Shown piece by piece: positions 1-6,911 of a stretch of 33,548 nt of DNA. Source of the DNA: an uncultured Rhodospirillales bacterium (GTDB lineage Bacteria; Pseudomonadota; Alphaproteobacteria; Azospirillales; Azospirillaceae). The stretch's first letter is position 1. Each line of letters begins with the position of its first letter. The notes under the pieces are model-generated. The model made no database searches, was not told the DNA's origin, and saw nothing but the letters and a program-made list of their open reading frames with translations. A program made the translations under genes and the position numbers. The DNA lies in NCBI GenBank assembly GCA_903931735.1, contig CAIZDL010000111.1, positions 1 to 33,548 of the forward strand, written 5' to 3'.

Positions 1-160
1 AACCGGCCGCCCCCCCGGTGCCGCCCAGCAGTTTTGCGGTCAGCGCATCGCGCACCAATTCATGCTCGATGCCCGGAAAGATGGCCGCCGTTGCCGGTGT
101 CATCCCGTTTGCGACCAGGGTTTGGCGAACCACCTCATGGCTAACGCCGGCAGGAACCAT
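1..160 (-). CDS. 5' end of an unrecognised gene (partial, runs off the left edge)
   Basis: An open minus-strand frame begins with ATG at 160 and leaves the window at base 1, giving the first 53 residues (MVPAGVSHEVVRQTLVANGM...). A G-rich Shine-Dalgarno-like stretch (GGGGGGAT) lies about 7-8 nt upstream of the ATG, which supports the start. The visible part is helical-looking and soluble, has no signal peptide or membrane segment, and ends in a Gly/Ala-rich run. I do not recognise the family. It is divergent from the plus-strand gene at 397, so the 236 bp between them should hold both promoters. Confidence 0.55.
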   Translation of the reverse strand, partial: MVPAGVSHEVVRQTLVANGMTPATAAIFPGIEHELVRDALTAKLLGGTGGAAG

Positions 161-396
161 CGCGCTTATCCCCCCATAAAATCTGGTGCCGACAACAACG
201 GCACCGCACAATGGTAGCACCCCCTTGCCACAGCGGGCAACCCATTCGGCGGGGAGGCGCGCACCATTGAAGCCGTGGGGGCTAAAAATGGCGTTCCGTG
301 CCAAAACAAGGTGATAATGGCGTAGGTATCAGCGACCGAGTTATGCCATGATGCCAACGCCCTTTGCGCCAATGATCGTCTTATCCGCGTGGCTTA
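161..396. other. Divergent intergenic region
   Basis: This non-coding stretch separates the divergent genes starting at 160 (minus) and 397 (plus). I see no convincing sigma-70 pair or operator. A short minus-strand ORF here starts with a non-ATG codon and looks like chance. Confidence 0.5.
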
Positions 397-1539
397 ATGC
401 CCTCTGACCAGTATCCGTTTGCGCCGCAGTCCCATTTGCCTTTGGATGTCCTCCTCGCCGTTGACGTCGATGTCGGCTGGCAGGTGGGCTTGACTGTGCT
501 GCCGGGAAAATCGCCCCCAGACGATGCCTTTCCGCTCACCGACCCCGACAACGTTACCCACGTATTTGACGCCGAATTCACCGAGTTGATGGCCGATCCT
601 GAAGGATTGCGGACACTGAAGGAAGCATCCATCAACGCGATCATGATGCGACACGTCGACATTGGCACAGAGTTCTATATTAAAAATTTCGGTTCCAGCT
701 TTTACCGAATCGCTCTTTGCTATGATTGCCCAGGTAAACAGGAATGCAGCAAGTGCAATAAGACCGGCTATATCACCGAGGTTTTTCAGCCCTATTTAAT
801 TGGCCTTTGCTACGTAAAAGACGCAACCGAGCAACGGCAACCAGATCTGCCCGACCCGGCCGTGGTGGGGGCACCAGCCAACCCGCCGCCCCGGTCGCAC
901 CCGGCGAAGCCCAAACCAAAACCCAAACCAAAACGCTGGTCATGGAGCATCCCGCTCGCGGCCCTCGCCACGATGGTGATGGCGGTGAGCATCGGCCTGC
1001 GGTTCATGTACGAATCCGAGGCGCCGAAGCGACCACCCGAGATCGTCCGCCCGCTGGAGCCGTCGCCACCACCCGCAACCGTTCCGCCAGTGCCCGCCCC
1101 TCCTCCGGCCAGCGCGCCAATCGTGACGCCCCCCGAACCAGTGCTGGCGCCGGCCCCGACTCCCGCACCTGCACCACCCGAGGTTGTGCCGCCGCCACCC
1201 CGCCCGAGCAAGCCGCCGCCCCCTCCCCCACCTGCACCCGTGCTGCCGGCTCCGGCGCCAGTTCATTCGGCGCCAGTTCCAACTCCGAGTCCACCACCGC
1301 CGCCTGCCGCCAGCATACCGGCGGGAAAAAATAGCCCGGTGGCAAGGTTACAGACGGCACTGGCCCAGTTGGGTTTGTATCACGGCCCAATCACCGGCGT
1401 TCTTGATGGACCGACGCATCAGGCCCTTTCGGAGCTGAACGCGCTCGTGCCGGCACCAATCCGGACAAAATTCGGCCTGCGCAGCGCGGCAATGGCTGAG
1501 GCCGCCGCCCGGCACGAATTTGAACTCAAATCGCGGTAA
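397..1539 (+). CDS. Membrane protein with cytoplasmic four-Cys knuckle, proline-rich stalk and peptidoglycan-binding domain
   Basis: A 380-residue protein with four visible parts. Residues 1-160 are a soluble domain with C108-x2-C111-x5-C117-x2-C120, a pattern resembling a zinc knuckle of the DnaJ cysteine-rich type (followed by NKTGY). Residues 161-180 are Pro/Lys-rich and basic (KPKPKPKPKR), and 181-205 form one transmembrane helix, so by the positive-inside rule the N-terminus is cytoplasmic. Residues 207-325 are an extended Pro/Ala-rich stalk. Residues 328-365 match the PG_binding_1 fold (ARLQTALAQLGLYHGPITG...). I infer a protein that links the cytoplasm to the cell wall; the layout recalls TonB-like or SPOR/PG-anchored proteins, but the N-terminal domain is not recognised. 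The ATG at 397 has no clear Shine-Dalgarno. The following small genes lie on the same strand. Confidence 0.75.
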   Translation: MPSDQYPFAPQSHLPLDVLLAVDVDVGWQVGLTVLPGKSPPDDAFPLTDPDNVTHVFDAEFTELMADPEGLRTLKEASINAIMMRHVDIGTEFYIKNFGSSFYRIALCYDCPGKQECSKCNKTGYITEVFQPYLIGLCYVKDATEQRQPDLPDPAVVGAPANPPPRSHPAKPKPKPKPKRWSWSIPLAALATMVMAVSIGLRFMYESEAPKRPPEIVRPLEPSPPPATVPPVPAPPPASAPIVTPPEPVLAPAPTPAPAPPEVVPPPPRPSKPPPPPPPAPVLPAPAPVHSAPVPTPSPPPPPAASIPAGKNSPVARLQTALAQLGLYHGPITGVLDGPTHQALSELNALVPAPIRTKFGLRSAAMAEAAARHEFELKSR

Positions 1540-1830
1540 GCGCGACATTTAGGCACCAAGTCCACCGATTTGACAGATTCTCCCCGGCAACAACCCCGGG
1601 CGCACCCTGGAAACGGCCCCGGACCTTTAGGGCAACACATTGATAGTGCAAGGATAAATACCAACTAGCCAAATTTGCGGCAAAAATCAACGCCCTTGCC
1701 AAAACCAACTTCAGGCGTTCACTCGCGATCAAAATGGGGTTATGCTCACGGTGTGGCAGGTGCATCGGCGCGATTGCCGATCCCCGCTGTCATCAATGAG
1801 GTCAGTACGAAGCTGCCGCACAAGGTCGTC
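1540..1830. other. Intergenic stretch without a supported gene
   Basis: The 291 bp hold no supported coding region. A perfect -35 hexamer TTGACA occurs near 1572, but no acceptable -10 element follows at 16-18 bp. An upstream extension of the next small gene (from a TTG at 1675) is possible but lacks protein-like composition. Confidence 0.4.
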
Positions 1831-2031
1831 ATGACAACGCCCCAGAATGATCAGGTGGATGTAACGCTGGCAACGGCTAAACGCCAGCCACCATCAACAG
1901 GCCACCATGTGCCCGCCCTGATACTGCTCTGGATACTCATCATCGTCGCTGGCTACTTTATCTGGCCAAGCAAAGGTTATTTTATCAGCCCCCCGCCTCT
2001 GGACGCACAAACGTCGAAGGCACCACCATGA
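1831..2031 (+). CDS. Small single-pass membrane protein, unknown function
   Basis: A 66-residue frame starts at ATG 1831, with AAGG about 6 nt upstream. Residues 1-25 are polar. Residues 27-47 (rich in Leu, Ile, Val and Trp) form one transmembrane helix, and a short Pro-rich tail follows (about 49-66). The longer open frame back to 1675 begins with TTG and adds a low-complexity basic stretch, so the ATG start is preferred. The stop overlaps the start of a 15-codon ORF in an ATGA at 2028, which suggests translational coupling. I recognise no family; it may be a membrane anchor for the neighbouring STAS-like protein, which is inference only. Confidence 0.5.
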   Translation: MTTPQNDQVDVTLATAKRQPPSTGHHVPALILLWILIIVAGYFIWPSKGYFISPPPLDAQTSKAPP

Positions 2032-2075
2032 GCGTGAGCCCGCAGACGATGGCGCAAAGGGAGCTGGGGATATGA
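2028..2075 (+). CDS. 15-codon mini-ORF coupled on both sides
   Basis: The ORF (MSVSPQTMAQRELGI) starts in an ATGA overlap with the stop of the 66-residue gene and ends in a second ATGA overlap with the start of the STAS-like gene at 2072. Purine-rich GGGAG/GGGG inside it acts as the Shine-Dalgarno of the STAS-like gene. It may be a real peptide, or simply a device that carries ribosomes from one cistron to the next. Double overlap by chance is unlikely but possible. Confidence 0.3.
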   Translation: MSVSPQTMAQRELGI

Positions 2076-2497
2076 AGGTGAACGAGCTTTGGGTTGCGTT
2101 CGCGGATAGTAAACTAACAAGTTCCGTGTCTCTTCATCATCTTGATGACAGCTCGATGATCAAGGTGGATATTGGTGGGATAATCGACGAAAATTCGGCA
2201 TTTGTCACAAATGTTATCCTCGCCGCGATGGATAGCGGCCACCACGACTATTGCCTGCTCGATGTCAAGAACCTGATCTTTGTGGATGGCATCTCGGTGA
2301 ACGAGTTTGCTATCGAATGCTTGGTCAAGCTCACCGGCTTTGCGATGAACCGCGACATGAAAGCATTTTTGGTGGTTGATAACAGTTATGTGCGCGAGGT
2401 TATGGCCAATATCCTCCGCCGGCATCGTGGCTTTTCCAAGCTCGCGATCCAATCGAGCGCCGACTTTATGGATAGCGACCTCGCCCACAAGGTTTAA
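2072..2497 (+). CDS. STAS-like (anti-sigma factor antagonist type) protein
   Basis: A 141-residue soluble protein whose pattern of strands and helices fits a STAS domain. It has a strand IKVDIGGII near residue 30, a long helix, a buried strand YCLLDVKNLIFVDGIS (about 65-80) where the regulatory Ser/Thr loop normally sits, a helix, the strand KAFLVVD, and a C-terminal helix with a hydrophobic strand. The loop reads VDGIS rather than the classic IDSSG, so a phosphorylatable serine is possible (Ser about position 77) but not certain. STAS proteins act in partner-switching with serine kinases, or as modules in membrane and lipid-asymmetry complexes; no kinase is in view. A strong terminator follows at 2509. 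Confidence 0.55.
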   Translation: MKVNELWVAFADSKLTSSVSLHHLDDSSMIKVDIGGIIDENSAFVTNVILAAMDSGHHDYCLLDVKNLIFVDGISVNEFAIECLVKLTGFAMNRDMKAFLVVDNSYVREVMANILRRHRGFSKLAIQSSADFMDSDLAHKV

Positions 2498-2508
2498 ACC
2501 GCCCCTAA

Positions 2509-2559
2509 AGCATGATGCGATCAAGCGAAACCGCATCATGCTCTAACTATTTTATTTTT
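2509..2559 (+). terminator. Perfect 11-bp hairpin and T-rich tail; alphaproteobacterial dispersed palindrome
   Basis: AGCATGATGCG (2509-2519) pairs perfectly with CGCATCATGCT (2532-2542), and the T-rich stretch CTAACTATTTTATTTTT follows. It works as a Rho-independent terminator for the STAS-like gene. The same arms and the CTAACT-T-rich tail are familiar from dispersed intergenic palindromes in alphaproteobacterial genomes (recalled, not searched). Confidence 0.85.
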
Positions 2560-2562
2560 AGA

Positions 2563-2604
2563 GCGGGTCAACGCTACGGGGTGCCCTCCCCTTTCGCGAC
2601 CCGC
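2563..2604. repeat. Second inverted repeat between convergent genes
   Basis: GCGGGTC (2563-2569) is inverted as GACCCGC (2598-2604), just before the stop codon of the Sel1-repeat gene. There is no T-run on the minus strand, so a terminator for that gene is not assured. It could be the second half of the dispersed element at 2509. Confidence 0.4.
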
Positions 2605-2605
2605 C

Positions 2606-3331
2606 CTAAGGGTTTAGCATCACCCGCTGTTGCGCGGCAGGGAACCCTTGCTCGGCCGCCCGAGTGTAATACTCAAGCGCCAATGCCAAATCGGCCTCTC
2701 GTCCCTCGCCATTTTCATAAATAACACCAAGGTTGAAAAGCGCCCGGGCATAATGTTGATCGGCGGCCCGGCTATACCAGTAAAATGCTTTTCCTTTGTC
2801 TTGGGCCACGCCCTCGCCATCATCATACATCAGAGCCAAATTAAACTGCGCCGCAGCATGATCTTGCTCGGCCGCCTTTTGATACCAAACCGCCGCCTGT
2901 AATTTGCCCTCGGGGACACCCTGACCGCTGGCGTACATCACCCCCAACGCATATTGGCTGGCAGCATCGCCCTGCCGTGCGGCCAGTCGAAACCACTGAA
3001 AAGCTTCCTCCGGGCAGGCCAACACGCCATCGCCATTGACCAACCGATAGCCCAGCTCCCGTTGTGCACCGGCGCTGCCGCCCTTGGCGCGCATCCGCAA
3101 TGTGAGGGCCGCAATCCGGCCCGCGCCGCCCTGCAACCCCAGTGCGCCCAGCGCCGCATCCAGCTTTTGAGACACGGCCCGCACCTGTTGAGCAGCGACC
3201 CGGCCCGACTCCCGCGCCGCCTCGGCCAGAGCCGGCAACGCATCTTCAACCGGAATACGCACCAGCTCCGCTGGCGGGGCCTCGCCTAAATCCTGGTCCT
3301 GGTCCATATCAAAATCCGGGTCGTCAATCAT
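2606..3331 (-). CDS. Sel1-like tetratricopeptide-repeat protein
   Basis: A 241-residue soluble protein with an acidic N-terminus (MIDDPDFDMDQDQD), a helical middle (about 30-80), and four tandem Sel1-like repeats of about 36 residues (about 85-235). Each repeat carries the A..LG.MY..G.GV......A..WY..AA..G pattern. Sel1 repeats are protein-interaction scaffolds. No signal peptide is visible, so a cytoplasmic site is likely. ATG 3331 is chosen because GAGG lies about 9 nt upstream; an in-frame ATG at 3379 would add 16 unconvincing residues. It begins 73 bp after atpG on the same strand with no terminator between them, so it may be read with the ATPase operon. A role in assembling that ATPase would be speculation. 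Confidence 0.85.
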   Translation of the reverse strand: MIDDPDFDMDQDQDLGEAPPAELVRIPVEDALPALAEAARESGRVAAQQVRAVSQKLDAALGALGLQGGAGRIAALTLRMRAKGGSAGAQRELGYRLVNGDGVLACPEEAFQWFRLAARQGDAASQYALGVMYASGQGVPEGKLQAAVWYQKAAEQDHAAAQFNLALMYDDGEGVAQDKGKAFYWYSRAADQHYARALFNLGVIYENGEGREADLALALEYYTRAAEQGFPAAQQRVMLNP

Positions 3332-3404
3332 GCCCCGCACCCTCGTCCAGCCGGCAACGTTGGGCGAGGGTAAATACATTGGCCGCCAACGGCAATACCG
3401 CCGT

Positions 3405-4268
3405 TCAGTTTCGACGCGCGGCGGTGGCGCCGATCACCACATCAAGCAACTCGGTCGTGATTTCCTCCTGCCGTTGCTGCCGAGCCTGCTGGGTCAAGGC
3501 TTCGAGCTTGGTCTCGATGTTGTCGTGGGCGGCCTCCATCGCCGTGAGCCGGGCGGCATTCTCGCTGGCAAAAGACTCCAGTGCGGCGTGCATCAGCCGG
3601 GTAAAGACAAACTCCTCAACCACCTTATCGAACAAATCGCCGGCATCGAGATAAACCATCGGCACCGCCGTCTCGGCTTGATGATAGGCGGCGGCATCGA
3701 AGGGCAGTACCGGTTCAACCTCCACCATCCACAAAGAGCCGTTGGTGTTCCGGCCATACACCAACGTAACGCGCTCGATGCCATCTTGGGCCAACCGCCG
3801 AAACAGTTCTTCGGAACACCGCAGCACCACCTCCAGCACCCCACCGATGTGGGTTGCCATTGGCTGCGCATAAGCGACCCGACACCCATGCTCCTCGGCC
3901 TTGACCTTGCCCCGCGAGCCAACCACCAACAGCCGATGGCCACTACTTTTGGCAAGGCTCCACGCCCGCTCCAGAATCCGCTCGTTGTAGGCGCCGGCAA
4001 AACCATGCTCGGAGGTGAACGCCACCACCGCCAACCGCCCCTCCCCCGCGCCGGCCCGCGCCCGCTTGGGGCCGCCACCGCCCCCGGTCAACGCCAAGCC
4101 GCGCGCGAGACCGAAATTTATCACCTCGGTATATTGACGAATGCCCGGGAGCGCGTTTTGCGCCTGCCCCAAGCGCATCGCCGCCAGCGCCCGCATGGCG
4201 CCCATAATGTCCTGCAAATCACCAAGATTGGCGATCCGGGCCTGTATTTCCGCCAGCCGCTCGACCAT
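3405..4268 (-). CDS. atpG: N-ATPase gamma subunit
   Basis: A 287-residue gamma-type central stalk. The N-terminal helix (ERLAEIQARIANLGDLQDIMGAMRALAA) and the C-terminal coiled-coil helix (AARLTAMEAAHDNIETKLEAL...) are the two halves of the rotating shaft. Between them lies a Rossmann-like globular part. The divergent sequence (GGGG-rich loop near 61-66) fits the N-ATPase gamma, not the housekeeping one. In the rotary motor it couples c-ring rotation to the catalytic sites. It is the last ATPase gene of the operon and starts 15 bp after atpA. Confidence 0.93.
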   Translation of the reverse strand: MVERLAEIQARIANLGDLQDIMGAMRALAAMRLGQAQNALPGIRQYTEVINFGLARGLALTGGGGGPKRARAGAGEGRLAVVAFTSEHGFAGAYNERILERAWSLAKSSGHRLLVVGSRGKVKAEEHGCRVAYAQPMATHIGGVLEVVLRCSEELFRRLAQDGIERVTLVYGRNTNGSLWMVEVEPVLPFDAAAYHQAETAVPMVYLDAGDLFDKVVEEFVFTRLMHAALESFASENAARLTAMEAAHDNIETKLEALTQQARQQRQEEITTELLDVVIGATAARRN

Positions 4269-4283
4269 CGAACCACCCCCGTC

Positions 4284-5852
4284 TCACGCTGCGGCGTCCC
4301 GCCCAACCGCCGCCCCATCGGAGCATTGCTTGGCCCGCGCCTGAAGCCACAACAGCAACTCGCGCCGGTCATCCTCGTTGAGCTGTCCGGTACTCTCGAC
4401 CCGCTCGGCCGCAGCACGCACCTCGGCCACCAGCGCCGCCGCAAAGCCTCGCTTAAACTCCTCAACCTGAGCCAGCGAAAGCGCGGTCAACACCAGCTCT
4501 TTTAACGCCAGCAATAAAGCCACCTCGGCCGCAAGACCAAATGGTGCCGAATGCACCTGCCCAAGCACAGCCCTGATCCGGCGCCCATGCTCGATGGTAT
4601 TCTGGGCCCGCGCATCGACCATCTGGCCGAATTTGGTAAACACCTCCAGTTCCAAAAATTGCGCATATTCCAGTTTCAAAGACCCGGCAACGTCCTTCAA
4701 CGCCTTGAACTGAGTCTTGCCACCGACCCGGCTCACCGATTTCCCAACATTCACCGCCGGCTTATGGCCCTCATTGAACAATTTGGGCTCCAGGATGATC
4801 TGACCATCGGTGATCGAGATCAGGTTGGTCGGGATATACGCGCTGATATTCCCCGCCTGTGTCTCGGCGATCGGCAGCGCCGTGAGCGAGCCGCCGCCAT
4901 AGCGATTGTGCAACTTTGCCGCGCGCTCCAACAGACGCGAATGGATGAAAAAGACATCGCCGGGATAGGCTTCCCGGCCCGGCGGGTTGCGCAATAACAA
5001 CGATACCTGACGATGCACCGCCGCGTGTTTGGTCAAATCATCGGTAACCAACAAGGCATGGCGGCCGGTATCGCGGAAGTATTCGGCCATCGAGCACGCG
5101 GCATAGGGCGCGATCCACTGCAAACCGGGTGGATCGTCGGAACTGGCAATAACAAAGATCGTCCGCTCGATCGGCCCAAACCGGCGCACGGTATCGATCA
5201 CCCGCGCCACCGCCGACGCCTTTTGCCCCACCGCGCAATAAACACAATAAACGTCGGAGTTTTTTTGGTTGAGAATGGCGTCGACGCCGATTGCGGTCTT
5301 GCCGGTGGAACGATCGCCGACGATCAACTCACGCTGACCGCGCCCAAGAGGAATAAGGGCATCGACCACCAAAAGCCCGGTCTGCAACGATTGGGTGACC
5401 AACTCCCGATCGATGATCCGGGGCGCCGGGCGCTCAATCGGCTCGAAGCGCACCGGCTTGATCGGCGGGCCATCGTCGCGGGGGCGCCCCAGCGGGTCGA
5501 CAACCCGCCCGAGCAGCCCTTCCCCCACCGGCACCCGCACCACCTCGCCAGTGCCACGAACCTCATCACCAGCGGCAATCGCGCGATCGCTATCGAGCAG
5601 CACCACGCCCACCTCGCCCCGCTCCAGCGAAACCGCCATGCCGCTCAGGCCGCCGGGGAACTCCAAAATTTCATCGAGCCGGCAGCCATCCAGGCCCGAG
5701 AGCACGGCAACGCCATCGCCCACCCGCTCGACCCGGCCAAGCTCCGCCATCACCGGTTTGCTCTCCACCGTCGCCACCTGGCGCCGCACTTCCTCGATCC
5801 GGGCCTTAACTTCGTCCGCCAGCCCACCGCCCTTTTGCACCCGCGTCGTCAT
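4284..5852 (-). CDS. atpA: N-ATPase alpha subunit
   Basis: A 522-residue nucleotide-binding alpha subunit of the F1-like head. The Walker A loop reads GDRSTGKT (about residues 179-186; GDRQTGKT is usual). The conserved arginine-finger region is NVGKSVSRVGG and the catalytic-interface segment is GNISAYIPTNLISITDGQ. Alpha subunits bind non-catalytic nucleotide and supply the arginine finger to beta. ATG 5852 is preferred over an upstream TTG at 5885 because it has purine-rich AAGGGCGAGG before it and leaves a normal 36-bp gap after atpF. Confidence 0.95.
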   Translation of the reverse strand: MTTRVQKGGGLADEVKARIEEVRRQVATVESKPVMAELGRVERVGDGVAVLSGLDGCRLDEILEFPGGLSGMAVSLERGEVGVVLLDSDRAIAAGDEVRGTGEVVRVPVGEGLLGRVVDPLGRPRDDGPPIKPVRFEPIERPAPRIIDRELVTQSLQTGLLVVDALIPLGRGQRELIVGDRSTGKTAIGVDAILNQKNSDVYCVYCAVGQKASAVARVIDTVRRFGPIERTIFVIASSDDPPGLQWIAPYAACSMAEYFRDTGRHALLVTDDLTKHAAVHRQVSLLLRNPPGREAYPGDVFFIHSRLLERAAKLHNRYGGGSLTALPIAETQAGNISAYIPTNLISITDGQIILEPKLFNEGHKPAVNVGKSVSRVGGKTQFKALKDVAGSLKLEYAQFLELEVFTKFGQMVDARAQNTIEHGRRIRAVLGQVHSAPFGLAAEVALLLALKELVLTALSLAQVEEFKRGFAAALVAEVRAAAERVESTGQLNEDDRRELLLWLQARAKQCSDGAAVGRDAAA

Positions 5853-5888
5853 GGCCTCGCCCTTTCCCGCAACTTTTGTCCCCAACCG

Positions 5889-6617
5889 TCAGTCCCGAAC
5901 CATCAAACTCGCCCGCGCATCAATCAGGCTGTCGCGCCACGAACAGGCCACAACCATGCTGGGAAAGCGCAACTCGGCGCCGGCGATCAGGCTCTCATCG
6001 GTCATAAAAAACAGCTCGGTGTCGGCGCCAACCAACGGCGCAAGGCGCCGGCTCCACTCGGCTTTGGCGCCATCTTCCAGCGCCGGCATGGTCGCCACCT
6101 GAAGCACCGGGCCGCGTTCAGCCAAGCGCTCGGGCGGCACGGCGGCCAAAAGCACGCACACCCTTTCCAACAACACTGCGGTAACCGCAGCACCGCTCAC
6201 CTCGGACAACAGCTTTTGCGACAACGCCACCGCCAAATCGATGGCCTTTTCGCCCAGGTCTTCGGCGATCTGGCGTTTTTCATCGTCAAGGGCGCGCCGC
6301 TGCGCCTCGATCACCGCCCGCGCTTCAATCTGGGCGTGCTCGATAACGTCGCGCCGCTCAACCTCGATGTGGGAACGCGCCTCGGCGATAACCCGCTCCC
6401 GCTCGGCCGTTATCTCGGTGATTTGGTGCTCATACCTGCGGCGGTGCACATCGGCGGCGTGGCGGGCCTGCTGGGCCTCCTCAAAATCCTTCTGAACCAG
6501 CGCCCGCCGCTGGGCCACCACCGTCGTCACCGGCCGATAGAGAAAGCGGTGCAGCAGCCACGCCAGGATGACGAAGTTGGTCGCCTGGAGGGCCAGTGCC
6601 CATAGGTCGATATGCAT
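5889..6617 (-). CDS. atpF: N-ATPase b subunit with C-terminal delta-like extension
   Basis: A 242-residue peripheral-stalk subunit, well above the roughly 160 residues of ordinary b. It has an N-terminal membrane helix (about 6-24), then a long charged coiled coil (about 30-130, rich in Arg/Glu/Ala). A folded C-terminal part follows (about 135-242), ending in SLIAGAELRFPSMVVACSWRDS, which resembles the C-terminal region of the delta subunit. The operon has no atpH, and N-ATPases are known to lack a separate delta, so this extension probably links the stalk to the top of the catalytic head. ATG 6617 follows atpE by 45 bp. Confidence 0.92.
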   Translation of the reverse strand: MHIDLWALALQATNFVILAWLLHRFLYRPVTTVVAQRRALVQKDFEEAQQARHAADVHRRRYEHQITEITAERERVIAEARSHIEVERRDVIEHAQIEARAVIEAQRRALDDEKRQIAEDLGEKAIDLAVALSQKLLSEVSGAAVTAVLLERVCVLLAAVPPERLAERGPVLQVATMPALEDGAKAEWSRRLAPLVGADTELFFMTDESLIAGAELRFPSMVVACSWRDSLIDARASLMVRD

Positions 6618-6662
6618 GGCGAACCTCGCCTTCCATCACACAACTCTGAGCGGTAGGCGCTC

Positions 6663-6908
6663 TCAGGCATGGACATAAGGGTTAGCGAACAGCAACAAAA
6701 GCGCGATCACCAGGCAATAAATCGCCATGGTCTCGATCATCGCGAGGCCGACAAACAGCGTGCGCGAGATCGTCCCCGCCGATTCCGGCTGGCGGGCGAT
6801 GGCGTCCATAGCTCCCGCGACCGCCCAGCCTTCCCCAAGCCCCGACCCGATGGCTCCGAAACCGACCGCGATGGCGGCGGACAGGACGCTGATCATTTCG
6901 ACGTTCAT
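6663..6908 (-). CDS. atpE: N-ATPase c subunit (rotor ring)
   Basis: An 81-residue hairpin of two membrane helices joined by the polar loop ARQPE (38-42). The ion-carrying carboxylate is Glu59 in helix 2 (GLAMIETMAIY). Helix 1 has Glu26 (GLGEGWAV) at the position occupied by Gln in the sodium-binding Ilyobacter-type ring, so two carboxylates face the site. The characterised Burkholderia N-ATPase ring is proton-specific and very large (17 subunits). By analogy I infer proton coupling, but ring size cannot be read from sequence. The gene sits 3 bp after atpB. Confidence 0.95.
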   Translation of the reverse strand: MNVEMISVLSAAIAVGFGAIGSGLGEGWAVAGAMDAIARQPESAGTISRTLFVGLAMIETMAIYCLVIALLLLFANPYVHA

Positions 6909-6911
6909 GGC

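Noticed and set aside
166-372. Minus-strand 68-codon ORF at the left edge
   Set aside because: It has a non-ATG start and no protein-like pattern, and lies in the divergent promoter region between two better supported genes.
1027-1310. Possible repeat array or CRISPR in the proline-rich coding stretch
   Set aside because: The periodicity comes from CCx proline codons within one protein. There are no direct repeats with unique spacers.
1567-1600. Promoter from TTGACA near 1572
   Set aside because: No -10 element is found at an acceptable distance; the following bases are GC-rich.
3330-6605. Long plus-strand ORFs across the ATPase genes
   Set aside because: They are antisense shadows produced by high GC and rare stop codons, with His/Arg/Pro-rich products and no domains.
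6663-6908. Sodium-specific c-ring
   Set aside because: The helix-1 Gln and the Ser-Thr pair of sodium rings are replaced by Glu26 and Thr60-Met61, which fits proton coupling better.
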